Source of the DNA: Prevotella sp.
Lineage (GTDB): Bacteria; Bacteroidota; Bacteroidia; Bacteroidales; Bacteroidaceae
Length of the DNA: 5,627 nucleotides
NCBI GenBank assembly: GCA_017430675.1
Contig: JAFRMM010000166.1
Location: 1-5,627 of the forward strand
Direction of reading: 5' to 3'
The notes under the pieces were generated by a model. That model worked only from the letters and a program-made list of their open reading frames with translations. It had not been told where the DNA came from and searched no databases. Below are positions 1-5,627 of this stretch, piece after piece. The position numbers were made by a program, and so were the translations under genes. Numbering within the stretch: position 1 is the first letter of the stretch; the number at the start of each line of letters is the position of its first letter.

Positions 1-1263
1 ATGAAACGTGAGATGCAGGATGTTCTTGAGCAGAACATCCTGCACTTCTGGAGCACCAAGATGGTGGATCGCGAGAACGGGGGCTTCTATGGGCGTATCG
101 ATGCCCAGGAGGTGCTGCATCCCGAGGCAGAGAAGGGGGCTATCCTCAATGCCCGTATCCTCTGGACGTTCTCGGCTGCCTACCGTGTCTTGGGTAAGCA
201 GGAGTATCTGGAGACGGCCACCTACGCCAAGGACTATTTCGTCGATCATTTCATCGACAAGGAATATGGTGGCGTCTATTGGAGCCTCGACTACAAGGGA
301 CAGCCCCAGAACACCCGGAAGCAGTTCTATGCCATCGGCTTTGCCCTCTACGGACTGACGGAATATGTCCGTGCCACGGGCGACAGGGAGGCCCTGGAAT
401 ATGCGCTTGACCTGTACGACTGCATCGAGGAACATGCGCTTGACAGAGAGTACAACGGCTATATCGAGGCGATGACACGCGACTGGCAGCCTATCGCCGA
501 TATGCGTCTGTCGGAACTCGATGCCAACTTCCCCAAGTCGCAGAATACCCACCTGCACATCATCGAACCCTACACAAACTTGCTGAGGTGTCTGAAGGAG
601 ATGCATGCTCAGGAATCCTGTGACTATGTGCCCGCCATCGGCTCGGTATTGCCTATTGGTGTCACCATACCGACGGAAACGATGCTTGCCGTGGAGGCCT
701 CGCTGCGCAATATCATCAGCATCTTCACGGACAGGATTCTGAATCCGGAAACCCACCATCTGGATCTCTTCTTCGAGATGGACTGGACGCGTGGGGCAGG
801 ACATCTGGAGAGTTACGGCCATGATATCGAGTGCTCATGGCTAATGCACGAGGCGGCCCTCGTGCTGGGTGATCCGAAGGTGCTCGCGAAGATGGAACCC
901 ATCGTACAGATGGTGGCCAAGGCTTCGGAGAAAGGCTTGCGCCCAGACGGTTCGATGATTCACGAGGCCAATCTTTCGACGGGTCATATCGATGATGACC
1001 TCCATTGGTGGGTACAGGCTGAGAATGTCGTGGGCTGGTTTAATATCTACCAGTACTTTGGTGATGAGGCTGCTTTGGACAAGGCTGTCCGCTGTTGGGA
1101 GTATATCAAGACTCAACTCATCGACTGGGAGAATGGTGAGTGGCACTGGAGCCGTCATCCTGACGGTTCGCTGAACACCGTTGATGATAAGGCTGGCTTC
1201 TGGAAATGTCCCTATCATAACGGTCGTATGTGTCTGGAGATTATTGAAAGAACAAGTGAATAG
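1..1263 (+). CDS. Cellobiose 2-epimerase-like protein (AGE family)
   Basis: Predicted cytoplasmic sugar 2-epimerase of the N-acylglucosamine 2-epimerase superfamily, an (alpha/alpha)6-barrel. The family converts the reducing-end glucose of cellobiose or other beta-1,4-linked disaccharides to mannose, and serves beta-mannan and cellodextrin use in Bacteroidales. Seen in the 420-aa product: NGGFYGRI (27-33), GAILNARILWTF (46-57), NTHLHIIEPYTNL (182-194), SYGHDIECSWL (271-281), WWVQAENVVGWFN (336-348) and GFWKCPYHNGR (399-409). From remembered family numbering, R52, Y110, H186, H274, W337, W401 and H406 match the active-site residues of Rhodothermus marinus cellobiose 2-epimerase. No signal peptide is visible. 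The protein is somewhat longer than the usual 390-410 aa because of an apparent insertion at about 200-228. The start is the first base of the window, so promoter and RBS are unseen and a longer N-terminus cannot be excluded, although the N-terminus aligns well from here. A mannose 2-epimerase of the same superfamily is the main alternative. Confidence 0.88.
   Translation: MKREMQDVLEQNILHFWSTKMVDRENGGFYGRIDAQEVLHPEAEKGAILNARILWTFSAAYRVLGKQEYLETATYAKDYFVDHFIDKEYGGVYWSLDYKGQPQNTRKQFYAIGFALYGLTEYVRATGDREALEYALDLYDCIEEHALDREYNGYIEAMTRDWQPIADMRLSELDANFPKSQNTHLHIIEPYTNLLRCLKEMHAQESCDYVPAIGSVLPIGVTIPTETMLAVEASLRNIISIFTDRILNPETHHLDLFFEMDWTRGAGHLESYGHDIECSWLMHEAALVLGDPKVLAKMEPIVQMVAKASEKGLRPDGSMIHEANLSTGHIDDDLHWWVQAENVVGWFNIYQYFGDEAALDKAVRCWEYIKTQLIDWENGEWHWSRHPDGSLNTVDDKAGFWKCPYHNGRMCLEIIERTSE
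14..44 (+). repeat. Perfect 13-bp hairpin at the 5' end of the epimerase gene
   Basis: The left arm TGCAGGATGTTCT (14-26) is exactly complementary to the right arm AGAACATCCTGCA (32-44), with a 5-nt loop, TGAGC. It covers codons 5-15 of the epimerase and starts 11 nt after the start codon. In mRNA it would form a stable stem inside the ribosome landing region, so it could dampen or control translation. That role is inference; the complementarity is read directly. Confidence 0.75.
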
Positions 1264-1269
1264 ATAAGT

Positions 1270-2793
1270 ATGAGAAAACTGTTTTTGATTGTTGCAATGG
1301 TGGTGGCGTCGGCTGTTCAGATGACGGCGCATACGGGATTCGACGAGCGTCCGAAACTCGTGGTGGGTATCGTGGTGGATCAGATGCGCTGGGACTATCT
1401 CTCACGCTATTATGACCAGTTCCAGGAAGATGGCCTGAAGCGATTGATTACCAAAGGCTACAGTTGTGATAATTGTCTGATCAACTATGTGCCGACGGTA
1501 ACCGCTATCGGTCATACGAGTGCCTATACAGGTGCGACACCAGCCCTACACGGTATCTGTGGCAATGATTTCTTCATCGACGACGATCCCGTGTATTGCT
1601 GTGGCGACAAGACCGTTGATCCCGTAGGAACGGATAACCGTAAACGAGGCTGTATGTCGCCCCGTAACCTCCTCTCTACGACGATAGGAGATCAGATCAG
1701 GTTGCATACAGACTTTAAGTCGAAGGTGGTGGGCGTGTCGTATAAGGACCGTGCGGCCATCCTGCCTGCAGGAAGGAGTTCCGACCACGCCTACTGGTTG
1801 GATACGGATAACGGACAGTTTATCACGAGTACCTATTATCGTACAGAACTGCCTGACTGGGCGAAGGCCTATAACCAGGAACTCAAGAAGAACAAGGAAC
1901 TGCAGAAAGTGGGCAAGAACGTGGGCTCCTATCCGCTCTGCGGTCATATCACCACCGACATGGCCATCGCTGCCCTCCAGGGAGAACAACTCGGAAAGGG
2001 CGAGGTGACGGATATGCTCTGTGTGAGTTATTCGCAGACGGATGTGATCGGCCATGCGTGGGGCACCCGTGGAGAACATACTGACGAGGCTTATCTGGAA
2101 CTTGACAAGGATATCGCCAGACTCCTGAAGGCACTCGACGAACAGGTGGGCGAGGGTAACTATCTCCTGTTCCTGACAGCAGACCATGGCGCCGCGCATA
2201 ATTTCCAGTATATGATTGACCACAAACTGAATGGTGGTGCCTGGAACTTTAGTCAAGATGTGATGAACGATCAGTTGGAAGCCTATCTGAAGGAAAAGTT
2301 CGGACCAGCAACGGATCTCTCGATCATCAATGGACTCAATGGTTACCGCTTCTACCTGAACCACGGGAAGATCAAGGCTCTTGGTCTGGATCTGCAACAG
2401 GTGAAGGAGGCGCTGATAGCCTATTGTCGTGAACAGCCCCATGTGCAGTTTGTGATGGACTTCGAGAAGGTGAACACGTGGAGTGTGCCTGATGTCCTCC
2501 GCAGTCGTGCGCTCTATGGCTATCATCCCCACCGTTCGGGTGATCTGTTATTGGTGCTGGAGGCCGGTTGGTATGAGTTTGGTAAATGGTCATCGCCCGT
2601 TGGTACCACCCACAGTGCGTGGAATCCCTACGATGCCCATATCCCCCTGCTGTTCTACGGCTGGAAGGTGGAACATGGGAGCACAGGTCGCGAGGTTCAT
2701 ATCACGGATATCGCCCCGACGGTGACACAGATGCTGCATATCCAACAGCCTAATGCCTGTGTTGGCGAGCCCATCATTGAAGTGGTAAAGTGA
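1270..2793 (+). CDS. Exported PafA-like alkaline phosphatase
   Basis: Predicted periplasmic, zinc-dependent phosphomonoesterase of the alkaline phosphatase superfamily, closest to Elizabethkingia PafA, releasing phosphate from organic monoesters. The 507-aa product starts with a signal peptide: MRK, a hydrophobic stretch at about 4-17, and probable cleavage near A15 or A20. There is no lipobox cysteine. Key residues that I align from memory of PafA: metal ligands D37 (VVDQMRWDY), D258 and H262 (SQTDVIGHAWG), D305 and H306 (LTADHGAAH) and H448 (GTTHSAWNPYDAHIP); nucleophile T78 (VPTVTAIGHTS); N99 (GICGND); and the phosphate-contacting K159 and R161 (SYKDRAA). The K/R pair favours monoesterase over the diesterase (NPP) relatives. 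The C-terminus (TDIAPTVTQML) is typical and complete, and the protein is slightly shorter than PafA (about 546 aa). It starts 6 nt after the epimerase stop, with no clear Shine-Dalgarno sequence, so co-transcription is likely. Confidence 0.9.
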   Translation: MRKLFLIVAMVVASAVQMTAHTGFDERPKLVVGIVVDQMRWDYLSRYYDQFQEDGLKRLITKGYSCDNCLINYVPTVTAIGHTSAYTGATPALHGICGNDFFIDDDPVYCCGDKTVDPVGTDNRKRGCMSPRNLLSTTIGDQIRLHTDFKSKVVGVSYKDRAAILPAGRSSDHAYWLDTDNGQFITSTYYRTELPDWAKAYNQELKKNKELQKVGKNVGSYPLCGHITTDMAIAALQGEQLGKGEVTDMLCVSYSQTDVIGHAWGTRGEHTDEAYLELDKDIARLLKALDEQVGEGNYLLFLTADHGAAHNFQYMIDHKLNGGAWNFSQDVMNDQLEAYLKEKFGPATDLSIINGLNGYRFYLNHGKIKALGLDLQQVKEALIAYCREQPHVQFVMDFEKVNTWSVPDVLRSRALYGYHPHRSGDLLLVLEAGWYEFGKWSSPVGTTHSAWNPYDAHIPLLFYGWKVEHGSTGREVHITDIAPTVTQMLHIQQPNACVGEPIIEVVK

Positions 2794-2851
2794 GATTAAC
2801 AATTATTATTAAAGAATAAATAAATATTCCACTTATTTACAGAATATTTTT

Positions 2852-2883
2852 GTACCTTTGCAGCACGTTAGCAGCGAAGGTAC
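2852..2883. repeat. Inverted repeat overlapping the nuo promoter
   Basis: The left arm GTACCTTTGC (2852-2861) contains the whole -7 box. The right arm GCGAAGGTAC (2874-2883) is its reverse complement except for one position, which is a G-T wobble pair (2859/2876). The loop is 12 nt. The expected transcription start falls between the arms. It could be an operator for a repressor. As RNA only the right arm would be transcribed, so a transcript hairpin is unlikely. The function is unproven. Confidence 0.5.
2853..2860 (+). promoter_or_regulatory. Bacteroidetes-type -7 promoter box for the nuo operon
   Basis: TACCTTTG fits the Bacteroidetes primary sigma factor -7 consensus TAnnTTTG exactly and lies in an A/T-rich gap. 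The matching -33 element (TTTG/TTG, about 19-21 bp upstream) is poor here: only ACTTATTTAC around 2831-2840 is in range. Transcription would start about 6-9 nt downstream, giving a leader of roughly 80 nt before nuoA. It sits 59 nt after the phosphatase stop, so it separates the two transcription units. Confidence 0.7.
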
Positions 2884-2915
2884 ATTCATTTTTGCTGTAA
2901 CTGCTTAGAAACGAA

Positions 2916-2938
2916 AACAATATTGTTATAACGTTATA
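2916..2938. repeat. Two abutting perfect 12-bp palindromes upstream of nuoA
   Basis: AACAATATTGTT (2916-2927) and TATAACGTTATA (2927-2938) are each perfect 12-bp palindromes. They share one base, and their centres are 11 bp apart, about one helical turn. They lie in the predicted nuo leader, 8 nt before the nuoA start codon, in very A/T-rich DNA (only 6 G/C among the 36 bases 2911-2946). This could be a tandem binding site for a dimeric regulator, or chance in A/T-rich sequence. Confidence 0.5.
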
Positions 2939-2946
2939 TTATTTTT

Positions 2947-3297
2947 ATGAACTTTGCTTTGTTAATTACCGTCTTGTTGACGGCACTAACATTAGTGGTG
3001 GCGGCTTACGTCATAGCCAAGTTGATAGGACCACGGTCCTACGCGAAGGTGAAAGGTGAGCCGTATGAGAGTGGTATCCCCACGCGAGGATCCTCGTGGT
3101 TGCCCATATCGGTGGGATTCTACCTCTTCGCCATCTTGTTCCTCATGTTCGACGTGGAGACAGTGTTCCTGTACCCGTGGGCTGTGGTAGTGAAGGATTT
3201 CGGTGCGCTGGCCCTGCTCAGCATCGGATTCTTCCTGGTAGTTCTGGTATTAGGCTTGGCGTATGCCTGGCGGAAAGGAGACTTGGAATGGAAGTAA
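2947..3297 (+). CDS. nuoA: NADH-quinone oxidoreductase subunit A
   Basis: Small membrane subunit of respiratory complex I, located at the junction between the quinone-reducing arm and the proton-pumping membrane arm in the inner membrane. The 116-aa product has three hydrophobic segments (about 3-25, 54-78 and 86-107). It has the family signature YESGIPTRGSSWLPISVGFY (40-59), the conserved acidic FDVE (68-71) and a typical C-terminus ending WRKGDLEWK. The length is normal for NuoA. The start follows an A/T-rich stretch without a Shine-Dalgarno sequence, as is common for Bacteroidetes genes. It is first in the operon behind the promoter at 2853-2860, and its 3' end overlaps nuoB by 10 bp. Nothing in the protein looks damaged. 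Confidence 0.96.
   Translation: MNFALLITVLLTALTLVVAAYVIAKLIGPRSYAKVKGEPYESGIPTRGSSWLPISVGFYLFAILFLMFDVETVFLYPWAVVVKDFGALALLSIGFFLVVLVLGLAYAWRKGDLEWK
3274..3280 (+). promoter_or_regulatory. Ribosome binding site of nuoB
   Basis: AAAGGAG lies inside the 3' end of nuoA, 7 nt before the ATG at 3288. It fixes the nuoB start there rather than at the GTG at 3096, which would only add out-of-frame nuoA sequence. Confidence 0.75.
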
Positions 3298-4001
3298 GGA
3301 AACCGCACATCAAGAGTATTCCCTACGAGGAGTGGAACGATAACGCCTCGTTGGAGAAGATCATCGACGAACTCCATGAGGGTGGCGTCAATGTAATTAC
3401 GGGTTCACTCGACCAGTTGATCAACTGGGGACGTGCCAACTCCCTCTGGTCGCTGACCTTTGCCACCTCCTGCTGTGGTATCGAGTTCATGGCCTGTGGC
3501 TGTGCCCGTTACGACTTCGCCCGCTTCGGCTTCGAGGTGACGCGTAACTCCCCCCGTCAGGCTGACCTGATCATGTGTGCTGGTACCATCACGCACAAGA
3601 TGGCACCGGCCCTGAAACGTCTGTATGACGAGATGGCTGAGCCTAAGTACGTGATTGCCGTCGGTGGTTGTGCCATCAGCGGTGGTCCCTTCAAGTCGAG
3701 TTATCATGTGGTGAAGGGTATTGAGGAGATCGTACCCGTCGATGTGTTCATCCCTGGTTGTCCCCCGCGTCCGGAGGCTATCATGTATGGCATGATGCAA
3801 CTGCAGCGTAAGGTGAAGATCGAGAAGTTCTTCGGTGGTGCGAACCATAAGCAGACGGAGGCGGAGGCCCAACTCGGTGTGTCCAATGAGGAACTGACGT
3901 TCCGCTCGAAGCATGGCGACCATCGTCGTGAGCCCATGGTCATCACCGATGTCCCTCAGGATTTTGTTGAAGAATTAAAGAAGGAGGAGACTGCCGTATG
4001 A
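3288..4001 (+). CDS. nuoB: NADH-quinone oxidoreductase subunit B
   Basis: Peripheral-arm subunit of complex I that holds the terminal 4Fe-4S cluster N2, which passes electrons to quinone at the interface with NuoD. The 237-aa product has the full ligand set: the tandem C62-C63 (TSCCGIEFM), C128 (AVGGCAISGGPF) and C158 (FIPGCPPRPEAI). Other family blocks are YDFARFGFEVTRNSPRQAD (75-93), the MCAGTITHKMAPALKRLYDE stretch (96-115) and QLQRKV. It also has extra cysteines at 70, 72 and 97. A charged tail of about 50 residues follows FFGG (181-184). The ATG at 3288 is chosen because it has a good Shine-Dalgarno sequence and gives a normal length. It overlaps nuoA by 10 bp and nuoCD by 4 bp (ATGA), so the three genes are translationally coupled. 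Confidence 0.96.
   Translation: MEVRKPHIKSIPYEEWNDNASLEKIIDELHEGGVNVITGSLDQLINWGRANSLWSLTFATSCCGIEFMACGCARYDFARFGFEVTRNSPRQADLIMCAGTITHKMAPALKRLYDEMAEPKYVIAVGGCAISGGPFKSSYHVVKGIEEIVPVDVFIPGCPPRPEAIMYGMMQLQRKVKIEKFFGGANHKQTEAEAQLGVSNEELTFRSKHGDHRREPMVITDVPQDFVEELKKEETAV
3981..3989 (+). promoter_or_regulatory. Ribosome binding site of nuoCD
   Basis: AAGGAGGAG is an almost full Shine-Dalgarno match within the end of nuoB. The core AGGAGG (3982-3987) lies 10 nt before the ATG at 3998. It supports that start and coupled translation with nuoB. Confidence 0.75.
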
Positions 4002-4552
4002 AACTGACACCACTCGAGTTTAAATTTGAACAGTTCCAGCAGAAGATGCAGGAACTGAAGGAGAAGAGCCATTACGACTACCTCGTGACCATCGTCGGCG
4101 AGGACTTCCCGAAGGAGGGTCTGACAGGTGAGGCAGGTCTTGGCTGTATCTATATCCTTGAGAATACGGAGACCCATAAGCGCTGTAGCGTGAAGATGAT
4201 GGCCAAGACACAGGTCTGTGGCGACGGCATGTCATCCAACGGTACAGGTGAGACGGACGGTCAGATGATCCCGTATATCCCTACCGTATCTCATATCTGG
4301 CGCGTGGCCGATCTCCTGGAGCGCGAGGTCTATGACTTCTATGGTATCGTGTTCCTGGGTCATCCCGATATGCGCCGCCTTTTCCTGCGTAGCGACTTCA
4401 AGGTTATCCCTTCCGCAAGGACTGGGTGTACAACGACCAATATACGCTTGAAGATGATAACGAGCCTGACTACGGTCTGGAGTATTATCTCGACAAGGAC
4501 GGCTGTTTGCAGACCAAGAAGAACAGACTCTTCGGCGCTGACGACTATGTGA
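3998..4552 (+). CDS. nuoC: NuoC part of nuoCD, ending out of frame after a frameshift
   Basis: N-terminal part of a NuoCD complex I protein. The NuoC domain is a hydrophilic subunit that packs against NuoD and NuoB in the peripheral arm. Residues 1-135 are genuine NuoC. They include VSHIWRVADLLEREVYDFYG (97-116) and GIVFLGHPDMRRLFLRSDFK (116-135), the usual ER-E-YD-GI-GHPD-RR signature. From residue 136 to the stop at 4552 the translation is unrelated, serine- and threonine-rich sequence, caused by a missing base at 4402-4403. The true continuation, GYPFRKDW then YNDQYTLEDD, is in the frame that goes on into NuoD. Residues about 70-95, rich in glycine and polar residues, form a loop longer than in the E. 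coli protein. The start has a strong Shine-Dalgarno sequence and overlaps the nuoB stop. As it stands the product lacks the end of NuoC and all of NuoD. Confidence 0.88.
   Translation: MKLTPLEFKFEQFQQKMQELKEKSHYDYLVTIVGEDFPKEGLTGEAGLGCIYILENTETHKRCSVKMMAKTQVCGDGMSSNGTGETDGQMIPYIPTVSHIWRVADLLEREVYDFYGIVFLGHPDMRRLFLRSDFKVIPSARTGCTTTNIRLKMITSLTTVWSIISTRTAVCRPRRTDSSALTTM
4400..4405 (+). other. nuoCD: Single-base deletion (frameshift) splitting nuoCD
   Basis: The sequence reads TTC AAG GTT ATC, leaving the NuoC frame. Adding one G to the GG at 4402-4403 gives TTC AAG GGT TAT CCC TTC CGC AAG GAC TGG, that is FKGYPFRKDW, the expected NuoC motif after the RR-L block. The restored reading frame runs 3998-5625 without a stop and encodes 542 residues (135 + 8 + 399), a NuoC-NuoD fusion. 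The downstream frame is closed by TAG at 4390-4392, so the switch must lie after 4392. I see no slippery heptamer, so programmed frameshifting is unlikely. An error in a short G run or a recent mutation is more likely. Confidence 0.88.
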
Positions 4553-5625
4553 TCAATATCGGTCCGCAGCACCCCGCCACCCATGGTGTGCTCCGTCTGC
4601 AGACGGTGCTCAACGGTGAGACGGTGAAGCGCGTCTATCCGCACCTCGGCTATATCCACCGTGCCATCGAGAAGATGTGGGAGAATATGACATACCCTCA
4701 GACTCTAGCCCTGACAGACCGCCTGAACTATCTGGGTGCCATGCAGCACCGTCATGCTCTGGTGGGTGTCATAGAGGAAGGCATGGGCGTGGAACTGACG
4801 GACCGTATCAAGTACATCCGTACAATCATGGATGAGTTGCAGCGTCTCGACTCCCACCTGCTCTATACCTCATGTGTCGCCCAGGACCTGGGTGCCCTCA
4901 CGGGTATGCTCTACGGCATGCGCGACCGTGAGCACGTACTGAACTGCATGGAGGAGACCACGGGTGGCCGTCTGATCCAGAACTACTATCGCATTGGTGG
5001 CTTGCAGGACGATATCGATCCTAACTTTGTCAAGAACTGCAAGGATCTGGTGAAATATCTGCGTCCCACCATTCAGGAGTATATGGATATCTTCGGTGAT
5101 AACATCATCACGCATAACCGTCTGGAGAACTGCGGTCCGATGAGTCTCGAGGATTGTATCAACTACGCTGTGACTGGTCCTGCCGGGCGTGCTTCAGGCT
5201 GGAAGAACGACGTGCGCAAGAACCACCCGTATGATATGTATGACAAGGTGGAGTGGGAGCAGTGCACCCTCGACACCTGTGACTCGATGGGCCGTTATCT
5301 GGTACACATCAACGAGATGTACCAGAGCCTGAACATCATTGAGCAACTCATCGACAACATCCCCGAGGGTGACTTCTATGTGAAGCAGAAGCCCATCATC
5401 AAGTGTCCAGAGGGACAGTGGTACTACTCTGTTGAGGGCGTGGCTGGTGAGTTTGGTGTGTATCTCGACTCTCGTGGCGACAAGAGCCCATACCGTATGA
5501 AGATGCGTCCGATGGGTCTCTCGCTGGTAGGTGCTTTCGATCCGATGCTTCGTGGTCAGAAGATTGCCGACCTGATTGCTACCTGTGCCGCTATTGACGT
5601 TGTAATTCCGGATATTGACGGATAA
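4426..5625 (+). CDS. nuoD: NuoD part of nuoCD (49-kDa subunit), downstream of the frameshift
   Basis: Catalytic quinone-site subunit of complex I, related to the large subunit of NiFe hydrogenases. The open frame from GTG 4426 encodes 399 aa. A linker of about 40 residues is followed by NIGPQHPATHGVLRL (44-58), PHLGYIHRAIEKM (72-84), TDRLNYLG (97-104), YYRIGGLQDD (187-196), TGPAGRASGWKNDVRKNHPY (250-269), INEMYQSLNIIEQ (295-307) and a complete C-terminus, IDVVIPDIDG. H53 and Y102 align with Thermus Nqo4 H38 and Y87, the quinone-binding pair (numbering from memory). The GTG is probably not a real start: it lies mid-frame, and no ATG precedes the first NuoD motif. This is better read as the second half of a fused NuoCD. 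A weak AAGGA at 4417-4421 leaves rescue initiation possible. The TAA is 2 nt before the window end; nuoH would be expected next. Confidence 0.92.
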   Translation: MYNDQYTLEDDNEPDYGLEYYLDKDGCLQTKKNRLFGADDYVINIGPQHPATHGVLRLQTVLNGETVKRVYPHLGYIHRAIEKMWENMTYPQTLALTDRLNYLGAMQHRHALVGVIEEGMGVELTDRIKYIRTIMDELQRLDSHLLYTSCVAQDLGALTGMLYGMRDREHVLNCMEETTGGRLIQNYYRIGGLQDDIDPNFVKNCKDLVKYLRPTIQEYMDIFGDNIITHNRLENCGPMSLEDCINYAVTGPAGRASGWKNDVRKNHPYDMYDKVEWEQCTLDTCDSMGRYLVHINEMYQSLNIIEQLIDNIPEGDFYVKQKPIIKCPEGQWYYSVEGVAGEFGVYLDSRGDKSPYRMKMRPMGLSLVGAFDPMLRGQKIADLIATCAAIDVVIPDIDG

Positions 5626-5627
5626 AA

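Noticed and set aside
841..1332. A 163-codon minus-strand open frame across the epimerase/phosphatase junction
   Set aside because: It is antisense to two well-supported genes, and its translation shows no recognisable domain.
1546..2532. A 328-codon open frame on the minus strand inside the phosphatase gene
   Set aside because: It is fully antisense to a gene with a complete, recognisable active site. Its product shows no family motif, and such long shadow frames arise from codon bias.
2817..2852. Possible terminator after the phosphatase: TAAATAA (2817-2823) paired with TTATTTA (2833-2839), then T-rich sequence
   Set aside because: The stem is 7 bp of A-T pairs only with a 9-nt loop, too weak for a convincing intrinsic terminator in such A/T-rich DNA.
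3026..3096. Palindromes within nuoA: TAGGACC/GGTCCTA (3026-3041) and CGAGGATCCTCG (3085-3096)
   Set aside because: Both lie in conserved coding sequence, and short palindromes of this size are expected by chance in a window this long.
3096..3287. Upstream GTG start that would extend NuoB by 64 residues
   Set aside because: The extra residues are the out-of-frame translation of nuoA. The ATG at 3288 has a Shine-Dalgarno sequence and gives a normal NuoB length.
4395..4410. Programmed ribosomal frameshifting in nuoCD
   Set aside because: The sequence TTCAAGGTTATC has no X-XXY-YYZ slippery heptamer. The codons do not allow re-pairing after a -1 slip, and I know of no such mechanism in nuoCD.
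4426..4428. GTG as a genuine start of a separate nuoD
   Set aside because: Once one G is restored upstream, the frame is continuous with NuoC and the GTG codes for a valine in the linker. The AAGGA before it is short and closely spaced.
1..5627. Search for tRNA, rRNA, CRISPR arrays, insertion sequences, riboswitches and defence genes
   Set aside because: Nothing seen: the window is almost wholly filled by ordinary coding genes, the only sizeable gap is 153 nt, and I saw no direct-repeat array, transposase or cloverleaf-like sequence.

Overview
The window is most likely chromosomal DNA from a gut- or rumen-type Bacteroidales, probably Prevotella or a close relative. The clues are an A/T-rich promoter with a TAnnTTTG -7 box (TACCTTTG), a fused NuoC-NuoD type complex I gene directly after nuoB, a cellobiose-2-epimerase-like enzyme, and a PafA-type periplasmic phosphatase. 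All recognised genes lie on the + strand. Coding DNA is G/C-moderate, and the single sizeable intergenic gap is strongly A/T-rich.

Positions 1-2793 hold two closely spaced genes (6 nt apart), probably the end of one transcription unit. The first is an AGE-family epimerase that looks like cellobiose 2-epimerase and has every catalytic residue I can align. The second is an exported PafA-like alkaline phosphatase with a complete metal and phosphate site. The first 44 nt of the epimerase contain a perfect 13-bp hairpin, and its protein carries an apparent insertion of about 25 residues.

Positions 2794-2946 are intergenic. They hold a recognisable Bacteroidetes promoter for the next operon, an inverted repeat that overlaps the -7 box, and two abutting perfect 12-bp palindromes just upstream of nuoA.

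Positions 2947-5625 are the start of a respiratory complex I operon, nuoA-nuoB-nuoCD. The genes are translationally coupled by overlaps (10 bp for A/B, 4 bp for B/CD). nuoCD is broken in this sequence: one G appears to be missing at 4402-4403, so the NuoC part runs out of frame and the NuoD part continues in another frame. Restoring one base gives a seamless 542-residue NuoCD protein. The break is either a sequencing or assembly error or a recent lesion. The remaining membrane-arm genes, if present, lie beyond the window.

I found no RNA gene, mobile element, CRISPR array or defence system, and nothing that supports a wholly new biological system. The items most worth checking are the nuoCD frameshift, the hairpin at the epimerase start, and the palindromes in front of nuoA.
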